A DNA stretch of 64,000 nucleotides. It comes from Flavobacterium aestivum. Lineage in GTDB: Bacteria; Bacteroidota; Bacteroidia; Flavobacteriales; Flavobacteriaceae. The DNA is taken from assembly GCF_026870175.2 (NCBI RefSeq), contig NZ_CP113977.2, positions 1,178,001-1,242,000 on the forward strand, read 5' to 3'. The notes beneath the pieces are model-generated. The model had not been told where the DNA came from. It saw nothing but the letters and a program-made list of their open reading frames with translations, and ran no database searches. The stretch's first letter is position 1, and each line of letters begins with the position of its first letter. Position numbers and translations under genes: made by a program. Of this stretch, positions 1 to 8,335 are shown one piece after another.

Positions 1-458
1 TAATAATTATTTGCTACTCTCTCAATTACTTGTTCTTCTGTTAATTGATTGTTTATTTGGTAGAACTCACGAGTAGATTTTGCTGCTCTCAATCCGGTAA
101 AAACAGATTGATCAAAGATTACTTGGTTCAATGTAACTCCAGCACCAGATGTCCATTTTTGTCCAAATGAGGCTTGAATTGTAGTTCCGGGAGCGCCAAA
201 TGCTGATCCGTCTATTACATTGGTTTGCAAAATAGGATTGTACGTTAAGCTTCCGTTTGCATGAATTTGTGGCAAGGCTCTTGATCGAACCTCTTGTATT
301 TGGTATTCACTATTTTCAACTTCAAGTTTTGCTTTTTTGGCATCGGCTTTGTTTTGTAAAGCGTATGTTAAGGCATCTTTGAGGGTGAGCGTTTGAACTT
401 GTTGGGCTTCTGCTGTGATCGCAAAAATTAAGAATGTTAATGAAATTATTCTCTTCAT
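1..458 (-). CDS. TolC-family outer membrane efflux protein, N-terminal part (gene runs off the window)
   Basis: The reverse strand is open from an ATG at 458 to the window edge, giving about 152 residues. It starts with a signal peptide (MKRIISLTFLIFAITAEAQ) followed by LTLKDALTYALQNKADAKKA, the usual beginning of an outer-membrane efflux protein domain, then the early helical and strand parts (VRSRALPQIHANGSLTYNP; VTLNQVIFDQSVFTG). Proteins of this family form the outer-membrane channel of tripartite exporters and normally have about 440 residues, so roughly two thirds of the gene lies to the left. Its ATG overlaps the TGA stop of the upstream tetR gene (ATGA at 455-458), so the two are probably translationally coupled. 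The family operon pattern predicts HlyD- and RND-type genes further left; that is an inference, as they are outside the window. Confidence 0.88.
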   Translation of the reverse strand, partial: MKRIISLTFLIFAITAEAQQVQTLTLKDALTYALQNKADAKKAKLEVENSEYQIQEVRSRALPQIHANGSLTYNPILQTNVIDGSAFGAPGTTIQASFGQKWTSGAGVTLNQVIFDQSVFTGLRAAKSTREFYQINNQLTEEQVIERVANNY

Positions 459-1054
459 AATATATTAGGGTTTTGTAATTGTTTTTCTAGTTCTGTTATT
501 CCACTAGGTGTTGCCATGGCTCTAGTGTGGTATTCTAATGCTTCTAATTCTAATTTTAGTGCTTCTTTTTCAGAACTGGTGTTTTCGTTGATGCTGAAAA
601 TTAAAGTGTAATAGAATTTTATATAATTTTCTACATTCAATTCCTTGCGATACAAACCTTGAGCAATTCCTTTTTCAATATTTTGCCTAAAACAACTTTC
701 ACATTCTTGAACTTGTTGCGATATAACTTTTTTGTAAATGACAGGATAATGCTTCCTTAATTGATAAATTGGTGATGTGTCCGTTGCTTTAAACATCTCC
801 TTAAAGGTTCTTCTAATCTCAAAATTCTCTTCTATCGAATTGTAATTTTTGGCAACAATAGTCTCAATCATTTGAAATATTTCTTTATGAACTTCTTGTG
901 TGCTTTCCTCAATCAACAATTCTTTATTCGAAAAATATTTATAAATTGTTTTTTTTGAAATGCACATCTCACAAGCAATATCATCCATTGTGATGCTCTT
1001 GAAACCGAGTTTCAAAAACATATCTTTTGCCTTTAATACGATTTTTTGTTTCAT
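455..1054 (-). CDS. TetR/AcrR-family transcriptional regulator
   Basis: This 199-residue protein has a TetR-type helix-turn-helix in its first 50 residues: AKDMFLKLGFKSITMDDIA, then CISKKTIYKYFSNKELL, with the family's typical K-x-T-x-Y-x-Y-F recognition helix. The remaining ~150 residues are a helical ligand-binding and dimerisation region without a recognisable subfamily. It lies between a YceI-like gene and a TolC-family gene, all on the minus strand, and its stop codon overlaps the tolC start. Regulators of this family usually repress the exporter operon they sit in and respond to an exported compound. A perfect inverted repeat over the promoter upstream of the YceI gene (1757-1784) is a plausible operator, which would make the operon autoregulated. 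The ligand cannot be told from sequence. Confidence 0.9.
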   Translation of the reverse strand: MKQKIVLKAKDMFLKLGFKSITMDDIACEMCISKKTIYKYFSNKELLIEESTQEVHKEIFQMIETIVAKNYNSIEENFEIRRTFKEMFKATDTSPIYQLRKHYPVIYKKVISQQVQECESCFRQNIEKGIAQGLYRKELNVENYIKFYYTLIFSINENTSSEKEALKLELEALEYHTRAMATPSGITELEKQLQNPNIL

Positions 1055-1163
1055 TTTATGGGTAACTTAATTGTAATTAGTAATCTGAATTATATAATAC
1101 AGTAAAAGTTAGTTATCAAATGAGTTTTGGTTGTTCGTTAATGCTACTAAGAACTGGTTATTC

Positions 1164-1685
1164 TTAATGTGTAAATTCTAAGTTGGCTATGAGTTTGATG
1201 TCTTTGCCTACTGCATAACCTCCACTTTGCGAAAGCATATTATAGTTTAACCCAAAATCCTTGCGGTTAATGTTTCCGGTAATTTCAAATGAAGCTTTTT
1301 GAACGCCATTGTAATTATTGAATCCGATAAATTCGGTGTCTAATTCTACCATTTTTGTAATGTTCTTTATGGTTAAAAAACCTTTCAAAAAATTGATGTT
1401 TTTGTTTATTTTCTCAAAAGAAGTCGATTTGAATTGTATTACTGGTGACTCGTTTTTGTCAAAAAAATCAATCAGTTTTAAATCCTTGTTTTTTTGATTA
1501 GAGTTGACTTCTTTGTCATTTACATTCAGTAAAAATTCAATCGATGCATCTTCCACTTGATCATTTTGGATAGCTACATGTCCTTTGAAATTGTTTTTAG
1601 ATCCTGACATGTAATCTATTAGAGAATGTCTAGTTTTTATTAATACGTCTGATTCGTTTGAATCAATTGCCCATTCATTTTCCAT
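1164..1685 (-). CDS. YceI-like family protein, cytoplasmic form
   Basis: This 173-residue protein matches the YceI lipocalin-like family: an N-terminal W-x-I-D-x-x-x-S-x-V start, a central motif (FFDKNESPVIQFKSTSFEK) and a C-terminal segment containing ASFEITGNINRKDFGLNYN. YceI proteins form a beta barrel that binds polyisoprenoid or other amphipathic lipids. Most are periplasmic, but this one shows no signal peptide, so a cytoplasmic location is inferred. It is the first gene of a minus-strand run with tetR and tolC, 109 bp upstream of tetR, which suggests co-regulation with an exporter. The start is the ATG at 1685, about 60 bp downstream of a good promoter. Its specific ligand is unknown. 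Confidence 0.85.
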   Translation of the reverse strand: MENEWAIDSNESDVLIKTRHSLIDYMSGSKNNFKGHVAIQNDQVEDASIEFLLNVNDKEVNSNQKNKDLKLIDFFDKNESPVIQFKSTSFEKINKNINFLKGFLTIKNITKMVELDTEFIGFNNYNGVQKASFEITGNINRKDFGLNYNMLSQSGGYAVGKDIKLIANLEFTH

Positions 1686-1744
1686 GATACTTATTTTTTG
1701 TAGTGTTAATCCCTTGCTCTAAGTTTTGTAAATTTTTAATGGTA

Positions 1745-1777
1745 CAAATGTAAGAAGGAAACTTTAAACACTAACAA
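1745..1777 (-). promoter_or_regulatory. Promoter of the yceI-tetR-tolC operon
   Basis: Read on the minus strand, TACATTTG (1752-1745) matches the Bacteroidota -7 box TAnnTTTG, and TTG at 1777-1775 matches the -33 box with a 22-bp spacer. Both fit the flavobacterial consensus. The predicted start lies about 50 bp upstream of the YceI ATG. Confidence 0.65.
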
Positions 1778-1784
1778 AGTTTCC
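1757..1784. promoter_or_regulatory. Candidate TetR operator: perfect 9-bp inverted repeat
   Basis: GGAAACTTT at 1757-1765 is the exact reverse complement of AAAGTTTCC at 1776-1784, with a 10-bp spacer. The right arm overlaps the -33 element of the yceI operon promoter and the left arm lies in the spacer, so a bound dimer would block RNA polymerase. The link to the TetR protein encoded two genes downstream is an inference from position and symmetry. Confidence 0.55.
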
Positions 1785-1801
1785 AATGTTTTTTTTAAAA
1801 T

Positions 1802-1856
1802 ATTTTTACTTTCAAAAACTGTGCCACTTTTTTGCCACATTTTAGAAAGTAAAAAT
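1802..1856. repeat. 12-bp inverted repeat between divergent genes
   Basis: ATTTTTACTTTC (1802-1813) and GAAAGTAAAAAT (1845-1856) are exact reverse complements separated by 31 bp. Two near copies of a short direct repeat (GTGCCAC and TTGCCAC) lie in the spacer. The element ends 13 bp upstream of the -7 box of the polyprenyl synthetase gene. No gene ends here, so a terminator is unlikely; a regulator-binding region is possible. Confidence 0.45.
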
Positions 1857-1869
1857 CACTTTTGAATTG

Positions 1870-1877
1870 TATCTTTG
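1870..1877 (+). promoter_or_regulatory. -7 box of the polyprenyl synthetase promoter
   Basis: TATCTTTG matches TAnnTTTG and lies 55 bp before the ATG. No TTG is found at a normal -33 spacing, so initiation may depend on a factor or on the adjacent inverted repeat. Confidence 0.5.
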
Positions 1878-1932
1878 GGGCTTTAAAACCTGAGTTCATA
1901 AGACGACGGAAAAGTAAATTAGACCTTATTAT

Positions 1933-2907
1933 ATGCACACTATTCATCAGTATCAAGAATTTTTTATTACTTATTTAGAAAATCAAACGATTAATAAAAA
2001 ACCAGAAAATTTATACGCACCTATAGATTATATATTAAGGTTAGGAGGAAAAAGAATGCGTCCGGTTTTGACATTAATGACTTCCGAAGTTTTTAATGTT
2101 GATTATAAGAATGCACTTCCGGCTGCAATGGCGGTTGAAGTTTTTCATAATTTTTCCTTAGTGCATGATGATATTATGGATGATGCGCCTTTAAGAAGAG
2201 GTTCGCCAACTGTTCATGAAAAATGGAATATCAACACTGGAATTCTATCGGGTGATGCTATGCTTATATTGGCTTATCAGTATTTTGAGCAATATGAACC
2301 AATAGTTTTTAGGGATTTAGCCAAGTTGTTTAGTAAAACTGCACTTGAAGTTTGTGAAGGACAACAATGGGATGTGGATTTCGAAACTCGAAAAGATGTT
2401 ACCATTCCAGAGTATCTTAAAATGATTGAGTATAAAACAGCTGTTCTTGTAGCTGCAGCTATGAAAATGGGAGCTATTATTGCAAAAGCGTCCGAAGAGA
2501 ATGCTAATTTGATTTATGATTTTGGACTTTACTTAGGATTAGCTTTTCAATTACAGGATGATTATCTTGATGCTTTTGGGGATCCGGAAACTTTTGGGAA
2601 ACAAGTTGGAGGAGATATTATCGAAAATAAGAAAACCTATTTGTATTTGAAAGCATTAGAATTTTCTAATGATCAACAAGCGGAGCAGTTACAGAGTTTG
2701 TTTGCTGTTCAATATGATGATAATGATAAAAAGATAGATGAGGTGAAAAATATTTTTATTCAAACAGGTGCTTCATCAGCAACACAAGAGGCAATAAAAG
2801 AATATACATTTAGAGCTTTTGATACCTTGGAGAGAATGGATGTAGATCAGGATAAAAAGGAATTGTTAAGGACTTTTGGAGAAAACCTGATGGGGAGGAA
2901 TGTTTAG
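1933..2907 (+). CDS. Polyprenyl (isoprenyl) diphosphate synthase
   Basis: This 324-residue protein is a trans-isoprenyl diphosphate synthase, which condenses isopentenyl diphosphate with an allylic diphosphate to make linear prenyl chains for quinones, carotenoids or other lipids. It shows the substrate motif GGKRMRP near residues 39-45, the first aspartate-rich motif DDIMD at 79-83 followed by RRG, and the second motif DDYLD at 209-213. The first motif has the DDxxD spacing of GGPP- and longer-chain-type enzymes rather than the DDxxxxD of bacterial IspA. Phe74, five residues before it, is bulky, which in this family tends to limit chain length. I therefore favour a short or medium-chain product but cannot assign it. 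The 117-residue gene follows on the same strand after a 106-bp gap containing a dispersed repeat. Confidence 0.92.
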   Translation: MHTIHQYQEFFITYLENQTINKKPENLYAPIDYILRLGGKRMRPVLTLMTSEVFNVDYKNALPAAMAVEVFHNFSLVHDDIMDDAPLRRGSPTVHEKWNINTGILSGDAMLILAYQYFEQYEPIVFRDLAKLFSKTALEVCEGQQWDVDFETRKDVTIPEYLKMIEYKTAVLVAAAMKMGAIIAKASEENANLIYDFGLYLGLAFQLQDDYLDAFGDPETFGKQVGGDIIENKKTYLYLKALEFSNDQQAEQLQSLFAVQYDDNDKKIDEVKNIFIQTGASSATQEAIKEYTFRAFDTLERMDVDQDKKELLRTFGENLMGRNV

Positions 2908-3010
2908 ATTTTAGAATGTAGATTTGAAGTTCAGTATTTCATATTAGTTCGTTTTTAAATAAAAAAAATCTTAGAATCAGTTATAAATCAATAATCCGAA
3001 ATCTAAAATC
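2907..3010. repeat. Intercistronic repeat, GATTTTAGA / TCTAAAATC type
   Basis: The gap opens with GATTTTAGA (2907-2915), overlapping the last base of the upstream TAG stop, and closes with its reverse complement TCTAAAATC (3002-3010) just before the next ATG. Similar wording fills gaps at 54929-55003 and 59208-59273 and partly at 42240-42290, so it looks like a dispersed element family. Confidence 0.5.
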
Positions 3011-3013
3011 ATC

Positions 3014-3367
3014 ATGTTTATAGCTCCAAAAAATACCGATTTGTTGCTTCAGGAAGCTGAGAAAGAAACGCTTTATGTTAATTTGATTGTTCAAATGAAT
3101 AAGGATTTTAACTTGGCCAACGAAGGAGTGGATTTTCCGTTAAGTCTTTCGCCAAGTGAATTGAAGCTTCAATTGCACGAAAAGATATACAGGCTCATTC
3201 AGTATAAATTTGCTGAGTATCTCAATTTGTTATATATCATTGATGTTTCTGAAGATGAGATAAAAAAACTAGATGGTTCTGATTTAGTGATTCTGGCTGA
3301 GGAAGTAGTTTTTCTAATTCTAAAAAGAGAATGGCAGAAGGTTTGGTTTAAGAATTATTATAAGTAA
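3014..3367 (+). CDS. Small soluble protein of unknown function
   Basis: This 117-residue protein has no signal peptide, membrane segment or motif that I recognise. The sequence looks alpha-helical and acidic, with segments such as LSPSELKLQLHEKIYRLIQY and VILAEEVVFLILKREWQ, and a basic, aromatic C-terminus (VWFKNYYK). Codon use and AT content match the neighbours and the ORF has a clear ATG after the dispersed repeat, so it is probably a real gene. It lies on the same strand as the polyprenyl synthetase and may share its transcript. It is followed by a strong terminator. No function can be given. Confidence 0.7.
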   Translation: MFIAPKNTDLLLQEAEKETLYVNLIVQMNKDFNLANEGVDFPLSLSPSELKLQLHEKIYRLIQYKFAEYLNLLYIIDVSEDEIKKLDGSDLVILAEEVVFLILKREWQKVWFKNYYK

Positions 3368-3375
3368 GGTTCTAA

Positions 3376-3508
3376 GTTACTAAGATGCTAAGTCTATAAG
3401 TTGTCTTTAAATATAAAAAATGCCCCGACAAGTTTATAAACTTATCGGGGCATTTTTATAAAGGCTCTAGATTTTATAAAAAACTTATAGACTTAGCATC
3501 TTAGTAAC
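3376..3508. repeat. 27-bp perfect inverted repeat flanking a terminator (CTAAG-type element)
   Basis: Bases 3376-3402 are the exact reverse complement of 3482-3508. Each arm is built of short CTAAG-like words (GTTACTAAGATGCTAAG...). The arms enclose the terminator hairpin between two convergent genes. A diverged relative occurs at 55895-56000. This looks like a dispersed intergenic repeat. Confidence 0.75.
3421..3457. terminator. Bidirectional rho-independent terminator
   Basis: TGCCCCGA (3421-3428) pairs with TCGGGGCA (3445-3452), continuing inward through AAGTTT/AAACTT. It is flanked by A-run and T-run sequence on both sides, so it can work for the + strand gene ending at 3367 and the minus-strand gene ending at 3522. 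Confidence 0.85.
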
Positions 3509-3521
3509 TCAGTAACTTCGA

Positions 3522-4073
3522 TCAAAAATAAGCTCTCACAAAAGGCATAAGTGCATCGCCGTACACATTGTCATTTTCGTCAAACAAAACATTATAGGCA
3601 AGACCTACGGTTACATTTCCAGTGCGATAACCCACCCCGAGAAACAAAGCAGTATTCCAAAACTGATCGGTATAGGCGCTTTGGCCATAATAGGCATCAT
3701 AATGATTATTTACATAAGATTCATTTAGATTTATGGAAAGCTGAATTTGAGGAATAGGATTGATGTAAGTAAGGAAGCTTGCTCCGTAAATGCCGGAATC
3801 GTAATATCCTTTTGAAGAAACATAACTAGCTTGTAGTCCTAAACCAATATCCAGATAAGGGTTTACATTATAGATTGCACTAGGAGCTATAGAAACATCT
3901 GTATAGTTACTTCCAAAACTTAATCCTAAACCACCTCCAAATTGTACTCTTTGCCAAAATTGATTTTGGGGTTGAGGTGTAGCTTGGTATTGAGCTATTA
4001 CGTTTTCGAAGAAGAACAAAGCCATAAGCATAAAAACAAACTTTGTGGCAGATATAAAACTGTTTCTTTTCAT
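3522..4073 (-). CDS. Outer-membrane beta-barrel protein, small
   Basis: A longer open frame reaches 4169, but the first 32 residues are unlike a signal sequence. Starting at the internal ATG at 4073 gives 183 residues with a good signal peptide (MKRNSFISATKFVFMLMALF, cleavage near VIAQ). The mature part has alternating hydrophobic strands rich in Gly, Tyr and Asn (VQFGGGLGLSFG, LDIGLGLQASYVSS, LFLGVGYRTGNVTVGLAYN) and ends in an aromatic residue (MPFVRAYF), as outer-membrane barrels do. It resembles the short barrel proteins common in Flavobacterium but cannot be assigned a substrate. It is divergent from sucA, with about 115 bp between them. Confidence 0.75.
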   Translation of the reverse strand: MKRNSFISATKFVFMLMALFFFENVIAQYQATPQPQNQFWQRVQFGGGLGLSFGSNYTDVSIAPSAIYNVNPYLDIGLGLQASYVSSKGYYDSGIYGASFLTYINPIPQIQLSINLNESYVNNHYDAYYGQSAYTDQFWNTALFLGVGYRTGNVTVGLAYNVLFDENDNVYGDALMPFVRAYF

Positions 4074-4120
4074 ATTCAGAAGCTTTTTTAACATTATTTT
4101 AGGTAAAAGTACATAAAATA

Positions 4121-4153
4121 TTGGTTTAAATAAGTTGCTTTGTCGTATTTTTG
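4121..4153 (+). promoter_or_regulatory. Promoter of sucA
   Basis: TTG at 4121-4123 and TATTTTTG at 4146-4153 match the -33 and -7 boxes of flavobacterial promoters with a 22-bp spacer. Predicted transcription starts around 4160, about 28 bp before the sucA ATG. Confidence 0.7.
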
Positions 4154-4187
4154 CCGGACTATTTAACAAAGTATATTCAATAACATT

Positions 4188-6977
4188 ATGGATAGGTTTT
4201 CATTTTTAAACGCAGCACATACCGAATTTTTTGCTCAATTATACGATCAATATCTGGAGAACCCAGATAGCGTAGAGCCTAGTTGGAGAAGTTTTTTTCA
4301 AGGTTTCGATTTTGGAATGACCACTTATAATGAGGAAAATTCAGTAACCTATACTTCAAGCGTTGCTCCAAGTAATGCTACTCCAAGCGCACTTGAATGT
4401 GCTCCGATTTCAGATAAACTCCAAAAAGAATTTAAGGTTATTAAATTAATTGAAGGATACCGTAGTCGTGGACATTTATTTACCAAAACAAATCCGGTAA
4501 GAGACAGAAGAGTGTTTTTGCCTTCTTTGGAACTTGTGAATTTTGGTCTTTCAGATTCTGATTTAAATACTGTTTTTGATGCAGCTAAAGTAATTGGAGT
4601 TGAACCATGTACATTAAAAGAAATTATCGGGCATTTAGATAGCATCTATTGTCAACATATCGGGATTGAATATATCTACATTCGTAAACCAGAAGTGGTA
4701 GAATGGATTCAAAAGAGATTGAGAATCAATGATAACCAACCTAGCTTTTCTACTGAGGAAAAGAAATCAATTCTTAACAAGTTAAACGAAGCAGTTTCTT
4801 TTGAGAATTTCTTGCATACAAAATATGTAGGTCAAAAACGTTTTTCACTAGAAGGAGGAGAATCTATTATTCCTGCACTTGATGCATTAATTGAGAAAGC
4901 AGCAGAAAAAGGAGTAGAGCAATTCGTAATGGGAATGGCACACCGTGGTCGTTTGAATGTTTTAGCCAATATTTTTGGTAAATCTACTCAGGACATTTTT
5001 GGTGAATTTGACGGTAAAGATTACGATCAGGAATACTTTGATGGTGACGTAAAATACCATTTAGGACTTACAGCTGATAAAGTAACAAGATCAGGAAGAA
5101 AAATAAATATCAATTTAGCTCCAAACCCTTCGCATCTTGAAACAGTGGGTGCAGTTATTGAAGGAATCACAAGAGCAAAACAAGATAGATATTTCCCAGA
5201 TGATTTTTCTAAAGTATTGCCAATCGCCGTACACGGAGATGCTGCAATTGCCGGTCAGGGAATTTTGTATGAAATTATACAAATGGCTCGATTAGACGGA
5301 TATAAAACGGGAGGAACTATTCATATTGTAATTAATAATCAAGTTGGTTTTACAACCAATTACTTAGATGCACGTTCATCTACTTATTGTACAGATGTAG
5401 CCAAAGTAACGCTTTCGCCAGTATTGCACGTAAATGCTGATGATGCAGAAGCGGTAGTTCACGCTATGTCATTTGCATTAGATTTCAGAATGCAGTTTGG
5501 ACGTGACGTATTTATAGATTTATTAGGATATAGAAAATACGGTCATAACGAAGGGGATGAGCCTCGTTTTACACAACCAGTGTTGTATAAAATTATTGCA
5601 AAGCATCAAAATCCAAGAGACATCTATGCTGAGAAATTATTGACAGAAGGTGTAATTGATGCTAATTATGTAAACGGATTAGAAAAAGAATACAAATCTA
5701 GACTAGAAGAAAATTTAGAAGCTTCCCGTAAAAAAGATTTGACCATCATAACTCCATTCATGAAAAACGAATGGGAAGGATTTGAACAAGTTTCGGATAA
5801 GAAAATGCTTGAAAATGTGGATACTTCTTACCCAAAAGAGGAATTGACTAAAATAGCCAATGTAATCTGTAACTTGCCGGAAGATAAAAAGTTTATCAGT
5901 AAAATTCAAAAACTGGTAAACGATAGAAAAGCTATGTTTTTTGATACCAATAAGTTAGACTGGGCTATGGCTGAGCATTTAGCTTATGGTTCATTACTAA
6001 AAGAAGGTTACGATGTTCGTATTTCTGGACAAGACGTAGAACGTGGTACTTTTTCACACAGACATGCAGTTGTTAAAGTTGAAGATTCTGAAGAAGAAGT
6101 TACACTACTAAATAACCTTGAAGGAGCAAAAGGTAAATTCCATATTTTTAACTCATTATTATCAGAATACGGTGTGTTAGGATTTGATTATGGATATGCA
6201 TTAGCGAGTCCAAAAACACTAACAATTTGGGAAGCACAATTCGGGGATTTCAGTAATGGAGCTCAAATTATGATTGACCAATATATCTCATGTGGTGAAG
6301 ATAAATGGAACAATCAAAACGGAATTGTGATGTTATTGCCTCACGGATACGAAGGGCAAGGAGCAGAGCACTCTTCAGGAAGAATGGAGCGTTACTTACA
6401 ATTATGCGCTAGACAAAACATGTATGTTGCAGATTGTACAACACCAGCAAATTTCTACCATTTGTTAAGAAGACAAATGAAAACTACTTTCCGTAAACCA
6501 CTTGTTGTATTTACACCAAAGAGTTTATTGCGTGACCCAAGAGTGGTTTCTCCAATAGAGGATTTTGAGAATGGAAGTTTCCAAGAAACATTCGATGATA
6601 CTACCGTAAATAAAGCCGATGTAAAAAGCTTGGTTTTCTGTACAGGTAAATTCTACTATGATATTACAGCAGAGCGTGAGAAAAACGGACGTAATGATGT
6701 TGCAGTTGTACGTATCGAGCAATTGTTTCCATTACCAGTTGAACAATTAAAAGCTATTATTGCACAATATCCAAATGTAGACGATTATGTTTGGGCACAA
6801 GAAGAACCTAAAAACATGGGAGCTTACGGTTATATGTTGATGAATTTTGATTTAGTAAAATGGAGATTAGCATCATTAAAAGCATATGCAGCACCAGCTT
6901 CTGGAAGTTATACGAGAGCAAAACGTCGTCAAGCAGATGCTATACGAATGGTTTTCGATAAAAATTTATTTAGATAA
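4188..6977 (+). CDS. sucA: 2-oxoglutarate dehydrogenase E1 component
   Basis: This 929-residue protein is the thiamine-diphosphate decarboxylase of the 2-oxoglutarate dehydrogenase complex in the TCA cycle. The N-terminal E2-binding segment (FLNAAHTEFFAQLYDQYLEN, PSWRSFF) is present. MGMAHRGRLNVLANIFGKS lies near residues 248-267, and HGDAAIAGQG near 350 and INNQVGFTT near 386 form the cofactor region. The transketolase-like part carries FSHRHAV near 625 and LPHGYEGQGAEHSS near 720. Length agrees with the family (about 930). It is followed after 79 bp by sucB, so the two subunits are made from one transcript; no lpd is present here and E3 must be encoded elsewhere. A clear promoter lies upstream. 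Confidence 0.97.
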   Translation: MDRFSFLNAAHTEFFAQLYDQYLENPDSVEPSWRSFFQGFDFGMTTYNEENSVTYTSSVAPSNATPSALECAPISDKLQKEFKVIKLIEGYRSRGHLFTKTNPVRDRRVFLPSLELVNFGLSDSDLNTVFDAAKVIGVEPCTLKEIIGHLDSIYCQHIGIEYIYIRKPEVVEWIQKRLRINDNQPSFSTEEKKSILNKLNEAVSFENFLHTKYVGQKRFSLEGGESIIPALDALIEKAAEKGVEQFVMGMAHRGRLNVLANIFGKSTQDIFGEFDGKDYDQEYFDGDVKYHLGLTADKVTRSGRKININLAPNPSHLETVGAVIEGITRAKQDRYFPDDFSKVLPIAVHGDAAIAGQGILYEIIQMARLDGYKTGGTIHIVINNQVGFTTNYLDARSSTYCTDVAKVTLSPVLHVNADDAEAVVHAMSFALDFRMQFGRDVFIDLLGYRKYGHNEGDEPRFTQPVLYKIIAKHQNPRDIYAEKLLTEGVIDANYVNGLEKEYKSRLEENLEASRKKDLTIITPFMKNEWEGFEQVSDKKMLENVDTSYPKEELTKIANVICNLPEDKKFISKIQKLVNDRKAMFFDTNKLDWAMAEHLAYGSLLKEGYDVRISGQDVERGTFSHRHAVVKVEDSEEEVTLLNNLEGAKGKFHIFNSLLSEYGVLGFDYGYALASPKTLTIWEAQFGDFSNGAQIMIDQYISCGEDKWNNQNGIVMLLPHGYEGQGAEHSSGRMERYLQLCARQNMYVADCTTPANFYHLLRRQMKTTFRKPLVVFTPKSLLRDPRVVSPIEDFENGSFQETFDDTTVNKADVKSLVFCTGKFYYDITAEREKNGRNDVAVVRIEQLFPLPVEQLKAIIAQYPNVDDYVWAQEEPKNMGAYGYMLMNFDLVKWRLASLKAYAAPASGSYTRAKRRQADAIRMVFDKNLFR

Positions 6978-6990
6978 AAAATTGTTTCAG

Positions 6991-7031
6991 GTTTAAAGTT
7001 TCAGGTTTAATGCTAACTTGAAACTTTAAAC
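6991..7031. repeat. Intercistronic hairpin repeat, GTTTCAGG type
   Basis: GTTTAAAGTTTCAGGTT (6991-7007) and AACTTGAAACTTTAAAC (7015-7031) form an imperfect stem (16 of 17 positions) in the sucA-sucB gap, and the word continues on both sides. The same vocabulary recurs between rpoN and asnS at 40725-40787. Confidence 0.6.
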
Positions 7032-7056
7032 AATTTAAACTTTAAACAAAAATTGT

Positions 7057-8283
7057 ATGATTTTAGAAATGAAAGTCCCATCACCAGGGGAATCAATCAA
7101 AGAAGTTGAAATTGCAACTTGGTTAGTAAAGGACGGAGATTATGTAGAGAAAGACCAAGCAATCGCTGAGGTTGATTCTGATAAAGCAACTCTTGAATTA
7201 CCAGCTGAAGTAAGCGGAATTATTACTTTAAAAGCTGAAGAAGGTGATACAGTTGCTGTTGGAGCTGTAGTTTGTCACATTGATACAGATGGAGCGAAAC
7301 CTTCAGGTTCTGCACCAGCTGCTGAAGCACCAAAAGCTGTTGAAGCTCCAAAAGCAGAAGTAAAAGCTGAGGCGCCAAAAGCGGCTCCGGTTGCTGCATC
7401 TTACGCTGCAGGAACACCATCTCCAGCTGCTAAAAAAATATTAGACGAGAAAAACATTGCTCCAGCTACTGTAACAGGAACTGGTAAAGCAGGAAGAATT
7501 ACTAAAGAAGATGCAGTAAATGCTGTACCATCTATGGGAACTCCAACTGGTGGAAGCCGTGGTGTAGAGCGTACAAAATTATCAATGTTGCGTCGTAAAG
7601 TTGCTGAAAGATTAGTAGCTGCTAAAAACGAAACAGCAATGTTGACTACTTTTAATGAAGTAAACATGACGCCAATTAATAATTTGCGTAATGAATACAA
7701 AGATGCATTCAAAGCAAAGCATGGTGGAGTTAGTTTAGGATATATGTCATTCTTTACTAAAGCGGTTACAAGAGCATTGCAATTGTATCCAGATGTAAAC
7801 TCTATGATGGATGGTGACCATAAAATCGGATTCGATTTCTGTGATATCTCTATTGCGGTTTCTGGACCAAAAGGATTAATGGTTCCTGTAGTTCGTAACG
7901 CTGAAAATTTAACTTTCCGTGGAGTTGAAGCAGAAATTAAAAGATTAGCATTAAGAGCTCGTGACGGACAAATCACAGTTGATGATATGACTGGTGGAAC
8001 ATTTACCATTACAAATGGTGGTGTTTTTGGAAGTATGTTATCTACGCCAATTATCAATCCTCCGCAATCAGGAATTTTAGGAATGCACAATATTATTGAG
8101 CGTCCGATTGCTGTAAACGGAAAAGTAGAAATTCACCCAATGATGTATGTGGCACTTTCTTATGACCACAGAATTATTGACGGACGTGAGTCTGTTGGGT
8201 TCTTAGTAGCTGTAAAAGAAGCTTTAGAAAACCCATTGGAGTTATTGTGTGATAACAATCCTAAAAAAGCATTTGAATTGTAA
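7057..8283 (+). CDS. sucB: Dihydrolipoyllysine-residue succinyltransferase, E2 of 2-oxoglutarate dehydrogenase
   Basis: This 408-residue protein transfers the succinyl group to CoA in the 2-oxoglutarate dehydrogenase complex. Residues 1-76 are a lipoyl domain with the lipoylated lysine in DSDKATLEL (Lys43). An Ala/Pro/Lys-rich linker follows (about 90-118), then a peripheral subunit-binding domain near 120-157 ([22 protein letters not shown]), and the catalytic acyltransferase domain to the end, with His371 and Asp375 in [11 protein letters not shown]. The succinyl-type reading is supported by its position directly after sucA and by length. A terminator follows, closing the two-gene operon. 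Confidence 0.97.
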   Translation: MILEMKVPSPGESIKEVEIATWLVKDGDYVEKDQAIAEVDSDKATLELPAEVSGIITLKAEEGDTVAVGAVVCHIDTDGAKPSGSAPAAEAPKAVEAPKAEVKAEAPKAAPVAASYAAGTPSPAAKKILDEKNIAPATVTGTGKAGRITKEDAVNAVPSMGTPTGGSRGVERTKLSMLRRKVAERLVAAKNETAMLTTFNEVNMTPINNLRNEYKDAFKAKHGGVSLGYMSFFTKAVTRALQLYPDVNSMMDGDHKIGFDFCDISIAVSGPKGLMVPVVRNAENLTFRGVEAEIKRLALRARDGQITVDDMTGGTFTITNGGVFGSMLSTPIINPPQSGILGMHNIIERPIAVNGKVEIHPMMYVALSYDHRIIDGRESVGFLVAVKEALENPLELLCDNNPKKAFEL

Positions 8284-8304
8284 ATCAACAATCTATTAAA
8301 TAAG

Positions 8305-8335
8305 AAAACCGTTTAGTCTTGCTAAACGGTTTTTT
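8305..8335 (+). terminator. Rho-independent terminator after sucB
   Basis: AAAACCGTTTAG (8305-8316) pairs with CTAAACGGTTTT (8322-8333), with a 5-base loop and a T run. It lies 22 bp after the sucB stop. Confidence 0.88.

Noticed and set aside
4074..4169. Longer N-terminus of the minus-strand barrel protein
   Set aside because: The extra 32 residues are basic and not part of a signal peptide, and a good signal peptide begins at the internal ATG (4073).
7401..8090. 229-residue minus-strand frame opposite sucB
   Set aside because: It lies wholly inside sucB, which has all lipoyl, binding and catalytic motifs; the antisense frame shows no motif and has no promoter.
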